From assembly GCF_000496755.2 (NCBI RefSeq), contig NZ_AYKS02000089.1:1-64000 (forward strand): a stretch of 64,000 bases of DNA. The letters run 5' to 3'. Each line of letters opens with the position of its first letter. The first letter of the stretch is position 1. The notes under the pieces were generated by a model. The model did no database searches, was not told where the DNA came from, and worked only from the letters and a program-made list of their open reading frames with translations. The stretch comes from Serratia sp. DD3. GTDB taxonomy: Bacteria > Pseudomonadota > Gammaproteobacteria > Enterobacterales > Enterobacteriaceae. The translations under genes and the position numbers were made by a program. Positions 54,796 to 63,642 of the stretch are shown one piece after another.

Positions 54796-55986
54796 TTAAT
54801 CAGCGATACGTGCAAAACCGGCGGCCAGATCGTCAATCAGGTCTTGCACATTCTCTAACCCGATATGTACGCGCACCAGCGTACCAGAGAAATCGACACC
54901 CCCCGCAGGGCGAATTGCCTTGAGTTCTTCCGGTTGGTTGGCCAGGATCAGTGACTCATAACCTCCCCAGGAGTAAGCCATGCTGAAGTGGCTGAAATTA
55001 TCCAGATAATTGGCTAATTGTTCACTACTGAGCCGTTTTTTGAGTACAAAAGAGAACAAGCCGTTACACCCGCTGAAGTCGCGGCGATAAAATTCGTGTC
55101 CTTTACAACTGGGCAGTGCCGGGTGATTGACCACTGCCACTTCGGTCCGCTGCTGTAACCAGTTCGCAACGGTGATACTGCTTTGTTCATGCTGTTTGAG
55201 GCGTACATTGAGCGTGCGTAGGCCACGGCTGGCCATATAGGCGGTATCGGCGTCAACCATTTGCCCCATCAAGTAGGAATACTCACGCAAGCGCTCCCAG
55301 CAACGGGCATTGGCTACCGCGGTGCCCAGCATATAATCGGAATGGCCGATTATGTACTTGGTACCTGCCTGAATAGAAATATCAATATCAAACTCCAAGG
55401 CTTTAAACAGAACGCCGGCGGCCCAGGTATTGTCGAGCATAATGACGATTTCCGGGTTTACGTCACGAATGGCTTTGACGATAGCCGGGATATCCTGCAC
55501 TTCCATGGTGATGGAACCAGGGGATTCAAGAAAGACCACGCGGGTGTTCGGTTGGATCAACGCCGCGATGCCGGCACCAATCAGTGGATCAAAATATTGG
55601 GTGGTAACGTTCATGCGACCAAGAATGTGGTGGCAGAAGTCTTGGGTAGGCTCATAGGCCGAGCCGGTGACCAAGAGATGATCGCCAGCGCCCACAAAAG
55701 AGAGAATGGCATTGGCGACCGCCGCAGCGCCGCAAGGGTAGAGAACACATCCTGCGCCACCTTCCAACTCGGTCATGGCATCCTGAAAAGCAAAGTGGGT
55801 CAAGGTGCCGCGACGGCCATAAAACAGTTCACCCTGTGCACGTTTGGCAGTGGCATATTTTTTGGCAGCTACTGACTCAAAGACTAATGAAGAGGCACGT
55901 TGCGTTACCGGGTTGACGGAACCTTGGGTATAACGTTTGTTACGTCCCGCGCCGATTAATAGGGTGTCCAGCTTTTTTGACGACAT
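54796..55986 (-). CDS. metC: Cystathionine beta-lyase
   Basis: A 396-residue PLP enzyme making homocysteine, pyruvate and ammonia from cystathionine in methionine synthesis. ATG 55986 ([15 protein letters not shown]) fits the family length. The PLP lysine is in [25 protein letters not shown] and GYESL are also conserved. No clear MetJ box (AGACGTCT) is visible in the short upstream gap to the VIT gene. Confidence 0.95.
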   Translation of the reverse strand: MSSKKLDTLLIGAGRNKRYTQGSVNPVTQRASSLVFESVAAKKYATAKRAQGELFYGRRGTLTHFAFQDAMTELEGGAGCVLYPCGAAAVANAILSFVGAGDHLLVTGSAYEPTQDFCHHILGRMNVTTQYFDPLIGAGIAALIQPNTRVVFLESPGSITMEVQDIPAIVKAIRDVNPEIVIMLDNTWAAGVLFKALEFDIDISIQAGTKYIIGHSDYMLGTAVANARCWERLREYSYLMGQMVDADTAYMASRGLRTLNVRLKQHEQSSITVANWLQQRTEVAVVNHPALPSCKGHEFYRRDFSGCNGLFSFVLKKRLSSEQLANYLDNFSHFSMAYSWGGYESLILANQPEELKAIRPAGGVDFSGTLVRVHIGLENVQDLIDDLAAGFARIAD

Positions 55987-56035
55987 CGTGGTTTTCCTTG
56001 TTTTGTCCTGTCCATAGGTTATAACCTTTGCTATA

Positions 56036-56725
56036 TCAGTTAACAAGTGAACCAAACAGCATACCCACCCCCGATGAGACTCCCATCGCCAGAGTGCTCC
56101 AGAACGTGATGCGAATAATACCTGGAAGTACCGGCGCTCCGCCGGTTTTTGCCGCAATTCCCCCTAAAATCGCCAGTGAAATCAATGTCGAGAGCGCGAT
56201 TGCCGTAATGGCCCAATCACTGCTGACCATAAAAGCCACCAAGAGAGGAAGTATCGCTCCGACAGCAAAACTCATTGCAGACGTCCAGGCCGCCTGTAAT
56301 GGACGAGCGGTGGTGATTTCGGAGATCCCCAGCTCATCCCGGGCATGTGCACCTAACGCATCATGACTCATCAATTTTTCTGCCACTTGTTTTGCCAAGG
56401 CCAAATCAAGCCCGCGGTGGACATAAATTGAGGTTAATTCACGGTGTTCACCCGGATAATCGGCATGTAACTCCGCTTGTTCTTCCGCCAGTGCGGCTTT
56501 TTCAGTATCGGCTTGTGAAGAGACCGAGACATACTCCCCGGCTGCCATCGACATCGCACCTGCAACCAGGCCGGCAATGCCGGTTAACAGAATGGTTTGG
56601 TGTGTGGCGTTGGCTGAGGCGACACCCAATAACAAACTGGCGGTAGAAACAATGCCATCATTAGCGCCAAGCACAGCGGCACGAAGCCAACCAATTTTCT
56701 CTATGCTGTGTTTTTCTCTGTGCAT
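56036..56725 (-). CDS. VIT/CCC1-family iron or manganese transporter
   Basis: A 229-residue inner-membrane protein of the vacuolar iron transporter family. The first segment has the typical [21 protein letters not shown], then [20 protein letters not shown], a cytoplasmic metal-binding helix rich in Glu and His ([15 protein letters not shown]) and C-terminal membrane segments. It likely exports or sequesters Fe2+ or Mn2+. It lies 50 bases upstream of metC on the same strand. Confidence 0.88.
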   Translation of the reverse strand: MHREKHSIEKIGWLRAAVLGANDGIVSTASLLLGVASANATHQTILLTGIAGLVAGAMSMAAGEYVSVSSQADTEKAALAEEQAELHADYPGEHRELTSIYVHRGLDLALAKQVAEKLMSHDALGAHARDELGISEITTARPLQAAWTSAMSFAVGAILPLLVAFMVSSDWAITAIALSTLISLAILGGIAAKTGGAPVLPGIIRITFWSTLAMGVSSGVGMLFGSLVN

Positions 56726-56880
56726 GCGGTGACTTCCTTATTAATTACGCTATCCAGGGTGATTGAAATTGCTGGGACGACAGGATGACGCTCAAGCTAT
56801 TTTCTTGAGCATGATAAACACAAAATTCTTCGAATAGCGATAGAACCCCAGGAGCATAGCCCACTATAGAACCGTGGCCA

Positions 56881-58092
56881 TTAATTTGGCACGAAACGGC
56901 GCAGCACTTGAGATTTCGCCAACCACCAGAGGAAAAGCAATGAAGCACAATGGACCAAGGTATTTCTCAACCAGTGGTATTCAAGCAGATTAAATTTTAC
57001 AAAGAAGCTAGCAATTAACACGATATAAACATGCAGTATAAAGGTATAAAGGGAGTTCTGCCCTAAGGGGACCAGGAACCAACTGAATAGATAGTTCATC
57101 GGCCGCCAGAAATAGCTTAAAAAGACATACATGGTGACGAGTAAGGCAATGTCATTGAGTACCCGCAGTGGACCAAGCGCATTTTTTGCGGCCAAGTTAT
57201 CATACATCCAGTTAACTTGATTGATAGGAATTATATGAAGGAAAAATGATTTCGGTAAAAAGGGGTTAAGACGGTTTTGTGCAATAAAGAGCAAAATAAA
57301 GAAAATGACTATCAACAGGCCAATAACAAAAACGCCGAAATTATTTTTTGCCAAAGACATCAGTTCATCTTTATACCAACCACAGCATAAGCCAAGCACA
57401 TAAATTAATTGCCATGAAAGAAGCGGGAAGGCGAACTCAAATTGTGCACTGGTTAAAATAATCCTGTTATTTTGATAAATAATATATAGAGTTAAAGATA
57501 CACCCAGCAGTAACAACGCTTTTTTATGGTAAAGGAGATAGAACATCACTGGGGTGATTAATAATAGATAAAAATAAAGTCCCAGTATCTGTGTCTGGTG
57601 AGGGCCTATTTGCAAAAATAAAATGTTATTCAACCAGGATTCTAATGAACCACCGTCAGTGGGATACATTGAGTATGCTGTACCAGAAAATCTTTCCACA
57701 AAATGGGTAGTCTCATAGGTGTTGACCCCTATTTTGGTCAGTACCAGGATCGAGAGAATAATCGTGATGTTAATAAAATAAAGTGTGACTGCTCTACGTA
57801 AAATCGAGTAGGCAACCGTAAGAAAATGATCTCTTTCCAGCTGTTGCTTTTTGAGAAAACCCAGGACAAAACCTGACAAGATGACGAAACCTTCCGCCCC
57901 TGTGGTTAACCCAAAACGCTCCCAGGTGAAAATGTTAACCACAGAGGTGATCTCGATATGTGCAGCGACCATCATAATCAGGGCAATACCACGCAGGAAG
58001 TCAATCCGCAGATCACGTTTACCCGCTGCTTGGGGAGAGGCGTGATAGGCGAGTGACATCCCTTTAATCGATAACCCTGCTGACAATGACAT
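56881..58092 (-). CDS. OpgC-type membrane acyltransferase
   Basis: A 403-residue polytopic protein of the OpgC family (succinyl transfer to osmoregulated periplasmic glucans in E. coli). RDLRIDFLRGIALIMMVAAHIE holds the conserved DxxRG and histidine motif, and TTGAEGFVILSGFVLG is typical. ATG 58092 (MSLSAGLSI) is chosen because AGGAG lies five bases upstream; a start eight codons earlier lacks it. No opgGH is adjacent; instead it is divergent from the glycosyltransferase/DUF3131 operon, so I infer that it decorates that operon's glycan. Confidence 0.82.
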   Translation of the reverse strand: MSLSAGLSIKGMSLAYHASPQAAGKRDLRIDFLRGIALIMMVAAHIEITSVVNIFTWERFGLTTGAEGFVILSGFVLGFLKKQQLERDHFLTVAYSILRRAVTLYFINITIILSILVLTKIGVNTYETTHFVERFSGTAYSMYPTDGGSLESWLNNILFLQIGPHQTQILGLYFYLLLITPVMFYLLYHKKALLLLGVSLTLYIIYQNNRIILTSAQFEFAFPLLSWQLIYVLGLCCGWYKDELMSLAKNNFGVFVIGLLIVIFFILLFIAQNRLNPFLPKSFFLHIIPINQVNWMYDNLAAKNALGPLRVLNDIALLVTMYVFLSYFWRPMNYLFSWFLVPLGQNSLYTFILHVYIVLIASFFVKFNLLEYHWLRNTLVHCASLLFLWWLAKSQVLRRFVPN

Positions 58093-58862
58093 ACATCTCC
58101 TAAAGAAAATGTTCATACTCGTCGTTATTCAAGCGCCAGGGGCTGCGCCTGAGTATTAGGTCCATTACGTGAACGAGATCACCGTATCCAGATCTGTTTA
58201 GGCAGATCTGCCGTACTCATCACATGGTTTATTGATGCTCTTGGCAATTCTCACACTTGTTCTGGCAACTCGCCAATTAAGGATTGAGACTCGCATGATG
58301 TGTTGTTCACAAACGCATTATGTTTTTGCCATGTCATTCAAACCAGCCAGATAGAGTATAACGAGTATTATCACTTATTTAAAAAGAATCTTTAAACATT
58401 GGCTGGGGCCTAGGGGGCACGAGCATTGTTGGCGTTATTTGAGTTTGATATCCAAAAGGCGCAGCTCACAACGAGTAACCATACCGTTAGATGACCGGAC
58501 GCAGCTCACATTGTGCATGTTTACTACATGCTGATTTTTGCTTTTTTTTCAATCAATTATAGGTTAATTGTTTGATTAAAAATGATTTTATATTTTTTTT
58601 CCTGGTTTGCCAACCACAGGTGGCTCAACTATATTTAATCGTTGATTAGCACTTTTTAAGTGATTGAAGTATTTGACATCGCCAGTGAGCGGTGGGCAAG
58701 TGAATACTCATTATTTGAAATAAACGGGGCGCTAACTCCTTTTGTTCATGCGAAAAATTTATGTGACAACGGGGGCCCAAGTTCATTCAAGTTGCAGCCA
58801 ACACCGCTGTAGCTTGAAAGATGAAGGGGATAGAGCGTACCCGGGATAGGACATTGGCTTAT
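58093..58862. other. Long AT-rich divergent regulatory region of the glycan locus
   Basis: The 770 bases between the OpgC-type gene and the glycosyltransferase hold no convincing reading frame. Visible structure: two copies of the palindrome CAGATCTG at 58189-58196 and 58203-58210, 14 bases centre to centre; a repeated GGCGCAGCTCACA/GACGCAGCTCACA pair near 58459 and 58499; AT-rich tracts at 58530-58600; and a leader repeat at the right edge. Confidence 0.5.
58777..58836 (+). repeat. Short leader repeat before the glycosyltransferase operon
   Basis: CCCAAGTTCATTCAAGTTGC at about 58776-58795, a 15-base middle, then GTAGCTTGAAAGATGAAGGG. It is the third copy of the element at 32124 and 40566. 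The candidate start ATG at 58821 falls inside it, one reason to prefer a later start for the downstream gene. Confidence 0.6.
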
Positions 58863-60710
58863 ATGGGATTTTACTTTTCAGCGTTTGAGAAACGGACCCC
58901 TCCTGCACCTTTGCGTCACCGCAAGGGGATTGAGTGTGTTTGGCAAATCCTGTCGGTCACCGCGCTGGTGTGTGGTGCAAATTATATCCGCTGGCGCTGG
59001 ATGGAGTCGTTAAACTATGACGCCCTCTGGTATTCGGTTCCTTTGCTACTTGCTGAAACCTGTGCCTATGTTGGCACCATTTTTTTTACCATCAACCTGT
59101 GGAAGTTACAGGACTACAAACGCCAACAACCCCCTGCCACCATAAATCAGTGTCTGGAGCCCTCGGCTCAACATGGTGATGACCGACCAATTAGTGTGGA
59201 TCTGTTTATTGCCACTTATTCCGAGGATGTTGAACTGGTCCGATTATCCATCATCGATGCCAATAAGGTGACTGTACCCAACGCGATTAGCTATAAAATT
59301 TATGTACTTGATGATGGGCGGCGAGCAGAAATGCGCCAGGTGGCAGAGGAGGAAGGGGTCAATTATATTACGCGAGACCAAAACACCGGCTTTAAAGCTG
59401 GTAACTTGCGTAATGGCATGGAACTCACCGATGGTGATTTTATTATTATCTGTGATGCGGATACGCGCGTTTTTCCTTCGATTCTCTGCGATACATTGGG
59501 TTATTTTCGCGACCCAGATGTGGCTTGGGTCCAGACGCCTCAATGGTTCTACGATATTCCAGCAGGCAAACCCTTACCGAAGAAGTTACAACAGCGGTTT
59601 GGTAAAGGAGGATATTATTTAGGTAAGGCGGTGGAATCCTGTATTGGGCCTATTACCATTGGGCATGATCCTTTTGCCAATGATCCTCAGATGTTCTACG
59701 ACATTATTTTAAGACGGCGTAATTGGGCCAATGCGGCGTTTTGTTGTGGTGCGGCATCGATACACCGTCGTGAAGCGGTGATGCAGACAGCGCTGCGAAG
59801 ATATCATCATGATATTGAAGCTGAAATTGATAAGTACACTGACGATATCGAACATGAAGAATTTAAAACCTCATTGCGCGGGGCGATGCTGAGACAGGTG
59901 GCTAATGAAACAGAATTGATGCCGTATAAGTTTCATGTTTCCGAAGATATTTATACCTCGTTGATGTTGCATGGTGATCATGAACGTCGTTGGCGTTCAG
60001 TGATGCATCCCGAGGTTGAATCGAAGATGTTATCACCACAAGACCTGCTTTCCTGGATGATTCAGCGCTTTAAATATGCGGCCGGTTCAGTGGATATCCT
60101 GTTCCATGACCGACTGTTCAAACGTGGCAATCTTAACCTTAGTGTGCCGCAGAAACTGATGTATGGTTCGACGTTTATCTCTTATATGGCCTGTATCTGG
60201 AATACGATTTTCCTGATTGCCCCGATGATCTATCTTTTTACCGGCATTCCTCCTTTGTCGGTCTATTCGACGCCTTTTTACCTCCATTTTATCCCTTTCT
60301 TTCTGTTGTCGGAGGTGGCTTTTATGTTTGGCACCTGGGGAATTTCAGCCTGGGATGGTAAAGCCTCTTATCTGGGGCTGTTTTCCATGAACTTGCGTGC
60401 CATCGATACCGTATTGCGCGGGGAGAAAATCAAGTTTCATGTGACACCGAAAGAGCGGCAACAAGGTAATTTTCTTGGTTTGGTCAAGCCGCAACTGGCG
60501 ATTGTTGGCGTCACCTTATTGGCCTTGATAGCGGGGGGATTGCAACTTTACTGGGGGAGAATTGAAGATCCCTCTGGTTTTTTAATTAATATCTTTTGGT
60601 GCTCGCTGAATATCGCTGCGATGATCCCGATGATCCGTGCGGCACTTTGGCAACCAGAGCCATCCGAAGAGGAGATGGCGGTGCCGGAGGAGATATCCAA
60701 TGTCAATTAA
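58863..60710 (+). CDS. Cellulose-synthase-like processive GT2 glycosyltransferase
   Basis: About 615 residues from ATG 58863, or 629 from ATG 58821, which lies in a repeat; neither has a strong ribosome binding site. Two N-terminal and four or more C-terminal membrane segments flank a GT-A domain. Numbered from 58863: VDLFIATYSED at 112-122, LDDG at 149-152, DAD at 198-200, VQTPQW, then SEDIYTSLMLH at 360-370 (the TED motif) and QRFKYAAG at 401-408 (QxxRW motif with Tyr for Trp). No PilZ domain follows, so direct c-di-GMP control is not expected. It overlaps the next gene. It probably makes and exports a polysaccharide of unknown composition. Confidence 0.85.
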   Translation: MGFYFSAFEKRTPPAPLRHRKGIECVWQILSVTALVCGANYIRWRWMESLNYDALWYSVPLLLAETCAYVGTIFFTINLWKLQDYKRQQPPATINQCLEPSAQHGDDRPISVDLFIATYSEDVELVRLSIIDANKVTVPNAISYKIYVLDDGRRAEMRQVAEEEGVNYITRDQNTGFKAGNLRNGMELTDGDFIIICDADTRVFPSILCDTLGYFRDPDVAWVQTPQWFYDIPAGKPLPKKLQQRFGKGGYYLGKAVESCIGPITIGHDPFANDPQMFYDIILRRRNWANAAFCCGAASIHRREAVMQTALRRYHHDIEAEIDKYTDDIEHEEFKTSLRGAMLRQVANETELMPYKFHVSEDIYTSLMLHGDHERRWRSVMHPEVESKMLSPQDLLSWMIQRFKYAAGSVDILFHDRLFKRGNLNLSVPQKLMYGSTFISYMACIWNTIFLIAPMIYLFTGIPPLSVYSTPFYLHFIPFFLLSEVAFMFGTWGISAWDGKASYLGLFSMNLRAIDTVLRGEKIKFHVTPKERQQGNFLGLVKPQLAIVGVTLLALIAGGLQLYWGRIEDPSGFLINIFWCSLNIAAMIPMIRAALWQPEPSEEEMAVPEEISNVN

Positions 60711-62052
60711 GCAGGATCTGCTGAAAGCGAGAAGCTATCTTACGGTGATTATTGGTTTTATGTTGGCCTTTAGTATTGTTTTTTATGTTGAAAAGCATAC
60801 CAATCCGGCGAATATGAAATTGCCGCAACTACAGTTAAGTGAGAACTTCCCCACGCTACCCACAACGCGCGGGTTGGATTATCAGGAAGCGGTCTGGGCA
60901 AGAGTGGCCTGGCAATACTTTGTCAATAATACTCAAGAGAGTGGTTTGGTTAATTCTGCTGACGGTTTGCCTTATACCAGCCTGTGGGATTGTGGGAGCT
61001 ATCTATTAGCCCTGATCTCTGCTCATCAACTCAATGTTATCGATGATAAAGAACTTGATGCGCGTATGCAGAAGGCATTAATGGCCTTGAGTTCATTACC
61101 CTTGCATCAGGGTAATGTGCCTTATCTCTACTACAGCACAACAGACCTAAAACCGCTTTCGACCGCTTATGATGTTGACTATTCGTTGGTGGATCTCGGG
61201 CGGTTGTTGGTCGCGTTCAAGGTGATTATCTGGCGTTATCCGCAATACAATGCCTTAGTTCAGCAAACGGTGAAACATTGGGATCTGGCCGCTTTATTCG
61301 ATATGGTGAAAGATAATGCCTCACTGAAAAGCCGTCATAAGCAAGCCCATTTTAAGCCTAATAATTATCGCAGCGGTTACGGTTATTCGCTGTATGCCAT
61401 TAACGGTTTGTCATTAATTAATACTTGGGCTGGGATCGTATTGACGAATAGCCGGCAACAATTTGATTTTATTACCGTCAATGGCATAGACATCCCTGAT
61501 GATGGTAAGGCGACAATAAGGGGTAAGCCGTATCCTGTTATCAATAGCTTACCTTATATTCTCAGTGGCCTGGAAAATGGTTTTAATACCGAGTCAGCCG
61601 AGATTTCATGGCGCATTATTCAGGTTCAGAAGATGATTAACCAGAGTAGTGACAGGCACAGTTACGTTAATATGGGGCTAACGAACATTCTTTCTGTTGT
61701 CGGAAAAAAACAACCTAATAGCGGGGCGTTACCATCAGCCCAAGATAGTGCGTTACCTCGTAATAAGGTTGCGCTTTCTCTTTCAACGCAAGCCGCCTTT
61801 GGCTGGAATGCCTTATTCAGTACTACCTGGACCCAACAGGTCAGGCAGCAAGCAGCAACGCTGTTTGTACCGGGCAGAGGTTGGATTGAGGGGGTGGAGG
61901 CACAGAGCCAACAACCCAGCAAGTTAATTACGGCGACAACCAATGCAGTCATTCTGGAAAGTCTGATGTATACGGCTCAAGGAAAGATGGTCTGCTTTGC
62001 CTGTCAGAATACAGAAACCGCCTCTGCGGAACAATCTTCAGGATCTCATTAA
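60700..62052 (+). CDS. DUF3131 protein 1, membrane-anchored
   Basis: A 450-residue protein from ATG 60700, which lies 11 bases inside the glycosyltransferase gene after GGAGGAG. One N-terminal membrane segment (SYLTVIIGFMLAFSIVFYV) anchors a large extracytoplasmic domain. The DUF3131 core begins at about residue 60: AVWARVAWQYFVNNTQ, SGLVNSADGLPYTSLWD and LLALISAHQLNVIDDKELD. Residues WD and a later DVDYSLVDLGRLL suggest an alpha/alpha barrel with acidic residues, but function is unknown. A CFACQ cysteine pair is at the C-terminus. Confidence 0.8.
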   Translation: MSIKQDLLKARSYLTVIIGFMLAFSIVFYVEKHTNPANMKLPQLQLSENFPTLPTTRGLDYQEAVWARVAWQYFVNNTQESGLVNSADGLPYTSLWDCGSYLLALISAHQLNVIDDKELDARMQKALMALSSLPLHQGNVPYLYYSTTDLKPLSTAYDVDYSLVDLGRLLVAFKVIIWRYPQYNALVQQTVKHWDLAALFDMVKDNASLKSRHKQAHFKPNNYRSGYGYSLYAINGLSLINTWAGIVLTNSRQQFDFITVNGIDIPDDGKATIRGKPYPVINSLPYILSGLENGFNTESAEISWRIIQVQKMINQSSDRHSYVNMGLTNILSVVGKKQPNSGALPSAQDSALPRNKVALSLSTQAAFGWNALFSTTWTQQVRQQAATLFVPGRGWIEGVEAQSQQPSKLITATTNAVILESLMYTAQGKMVCFACQNTETASAEQSSGSH

Positions 62053-62061
62053 GGAGCACTC

Positions 62062-63642
62062 ATGCGTTTGCTACCCTTTTATTTGTCACCGCTGAGGTTT
62101 TTCAGTCGTTTAGTGGTGAGTATGTTGGCAGTGACCACCTTATTAGTGGGGAGTTCGTTCTGCGCACTGGCAGAACAGCAGCTTCCTGCTAAAGATTATC
62201 CTGTGCGTCAAGGTGAATTGACTGAGCGTGAAAGAGCCATGGCTAACCGCGCCTGGGAGTATTTCGTCACTAACTATCAACCTACCACTGGGTTGGTGAA
62301 TGCGGTGGACGGTTACCCTTCTACGACGATGTGGGATACAGCCTCTTACATTGCCGCTGTGGTTGCAGCTCGAGAGTTAGGCATTATAGATAAAGCTGAA
62401 TTCGACAAACGGATGATCAAGTTGCTGGGGACGCTCAATAGTATCTCGCTATTTCAAAACGAGATGCCGAATAAAGCCTATAACACTATTTCTGCAGAAA
62501 AAGTGAACTATATGAATAAGCCAGGCGAGATCGGTTTTTCACCGTTGGATGCTGGCCGCCTGCTGATCTGGCTACGGATCATTAAAGAGCGTTATCCTGA
62601 ATATGCCAACGGTGTTGATAATGTGGTGCTCAGATGGGATTTCACCAATGCGATAGATGGCTGTGGGACCATGTATGGCGCCATCGTTGGTGGTGATAAG
62701 AAGACTATTTATGTGCAAGAAGGGCGGCTTGGTTATGAGGAGTATTCGGCGCGGGGTTTCCAACTTTGGGGGTTTAACACCTGTCAAGCTTCACGCCCGG
62801 AACCCTATCAGCTGAAAGATATTTATTGTGTGATGGTGCCTTATGATTCGCGTGATCCTCGTGAACATGAGCAACATAACTATGTGGTGATGGAACCTTT
62901 TTTCCTGCAAGGCATGGAGTTTGGTTGGGGTGAAAAGAGAACCGATGTGCAGGAAAAGGCTGCCATTCTTCCTGAATGGGTACATGACTTTGGCGATCGA
63001 GTTTACCAAGCGCAGGAAAATCGTTATTTGATCACCGGGATGGTGACCGCCCGTACAGAACACCAACTAGACCGTGCCCCTTACTTTGTTTATGACACTA
63101 TCTTTTCAGATGGTTTCGACTGGAACACCATCACGGATAAAGGCAAGTTTGTGCCTGAGTTCTCTGCGGTCTCATTGAAGGCAGCTTTGGGGATGTGGGC
63201 GTTATGGCAGTCTTCTTATACTGACCATTTGTTTAATATGATTGAAAATGCCAGTGAGAAAGGTAAAGGATTTTATGAAGGACTTTACGAAAACGGAAGT
63301 GGACCAATTAAAACCTTCACCGCGAATAATAACGGCATTATGTTGGAAGCGCTGTTATTCAAAACACAAGGCAACATCCTGAAATTGAGAGTACAAGATT
63401 CGCAAGCGAAAGATTTTGTGCCGTCAATTTGGAACCAAAGGCTATTGAACGTTTTTGAAGAAGATAATAAACGTTTGAATCGGCCCTTTATTTCACCGGA
63501 TAAAGGTACGCGCAGTTGGTGTGAACGGACCGGGGTGGCATTGCGTGAGGCACCAACTTGCACGGCATGCCAGTGTGCGCAGTGTAGCGAGGATTTGCCC
63601 GTTAAACTTCCACCGGCGCTTTCATCATGTACCAAAAAATAA
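62062..63642 (+). CDS. DUF3131 protein 2, exported
   Basis: A 526-residue protein with a signal peptide or N-terminal anchor (LVVSMLAVTTLLVGSSFCAL then AEQQ). Its domain aligns with protein 1: AWEYFVTNYQPTTGLVNAVD, GYPSTTMWDTASY, ARELGIIDKAEFDKRM, FSPLDAGRLLIWLRII, and a long C-terminal half with FEAYGWNT-like FSDGFDWNTITDK. It ends in a cysteine-rich tail (CTACQCAQC) that could form disulfides or bind metal. It starts nine bases after protein 1 with AGGAG upstream, in the same operon. Confidence 0.8.
   Translation: MRLLPFYLSPLRFFSRLVVSMLAVTTLLVGSSFCALAEQQLPAKDYPVRQGELTERERAMANRAWEYFVTNYQPTTGLVNAVDGYPSTTMWDTASYIAAVVAARELGIIDKAEFDKRMIKLLGTLNSISLFQNEMPNKAYNTISAEKVNYMNKPGEIGFSPLDAGRLLIWLRIIKERYPEYANGVDNVVLRWDFTNAIDGCGTMYGAIVGGDKKTIYVQEGRLGYEEYSARGFQLWGFNTCQASRPEPYQLKDIYCVMVPYDSRDPREHEQHNYVVMEPFFLQGMEFGWGEKRTDVQEKAAILPEWVHDFGDRVYQAQENRYLITGMVTARTEHQLDRAPYFVYDTIFSDGFDWNTITDKGKFVPEFSAVSLKAALGMWALWQSSYTDHLFNMIENASEKGKGFYEGLYENGSGPIKTFTANNNGIMLEALLFKTQGNILKLRVQDSQAKDFVPSIWNQRLLNVFEEDNKRLNRPFISPDKGTRSWCERTGVALREAPTCTACQCAQCSEDLPVKLPPALSSCTKK

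Noticed and set aside
56745..56948. A 67-codon minus-strand frame downstream of the OpgC-type gene
   Set aside because: It overlaps the 3' end of the OpgC-type gene out of frame and has no translation signals.
58863..60710. Reading the GT2 as cellulose synthase BcsA or as OpgH
   Set aside because: No PilZ domain, no bcsB/Z/C neighbours and a QRFKY instead of QxxRW motif argue against BcsA; the protein is shorter than OpgH and no opgG is present.
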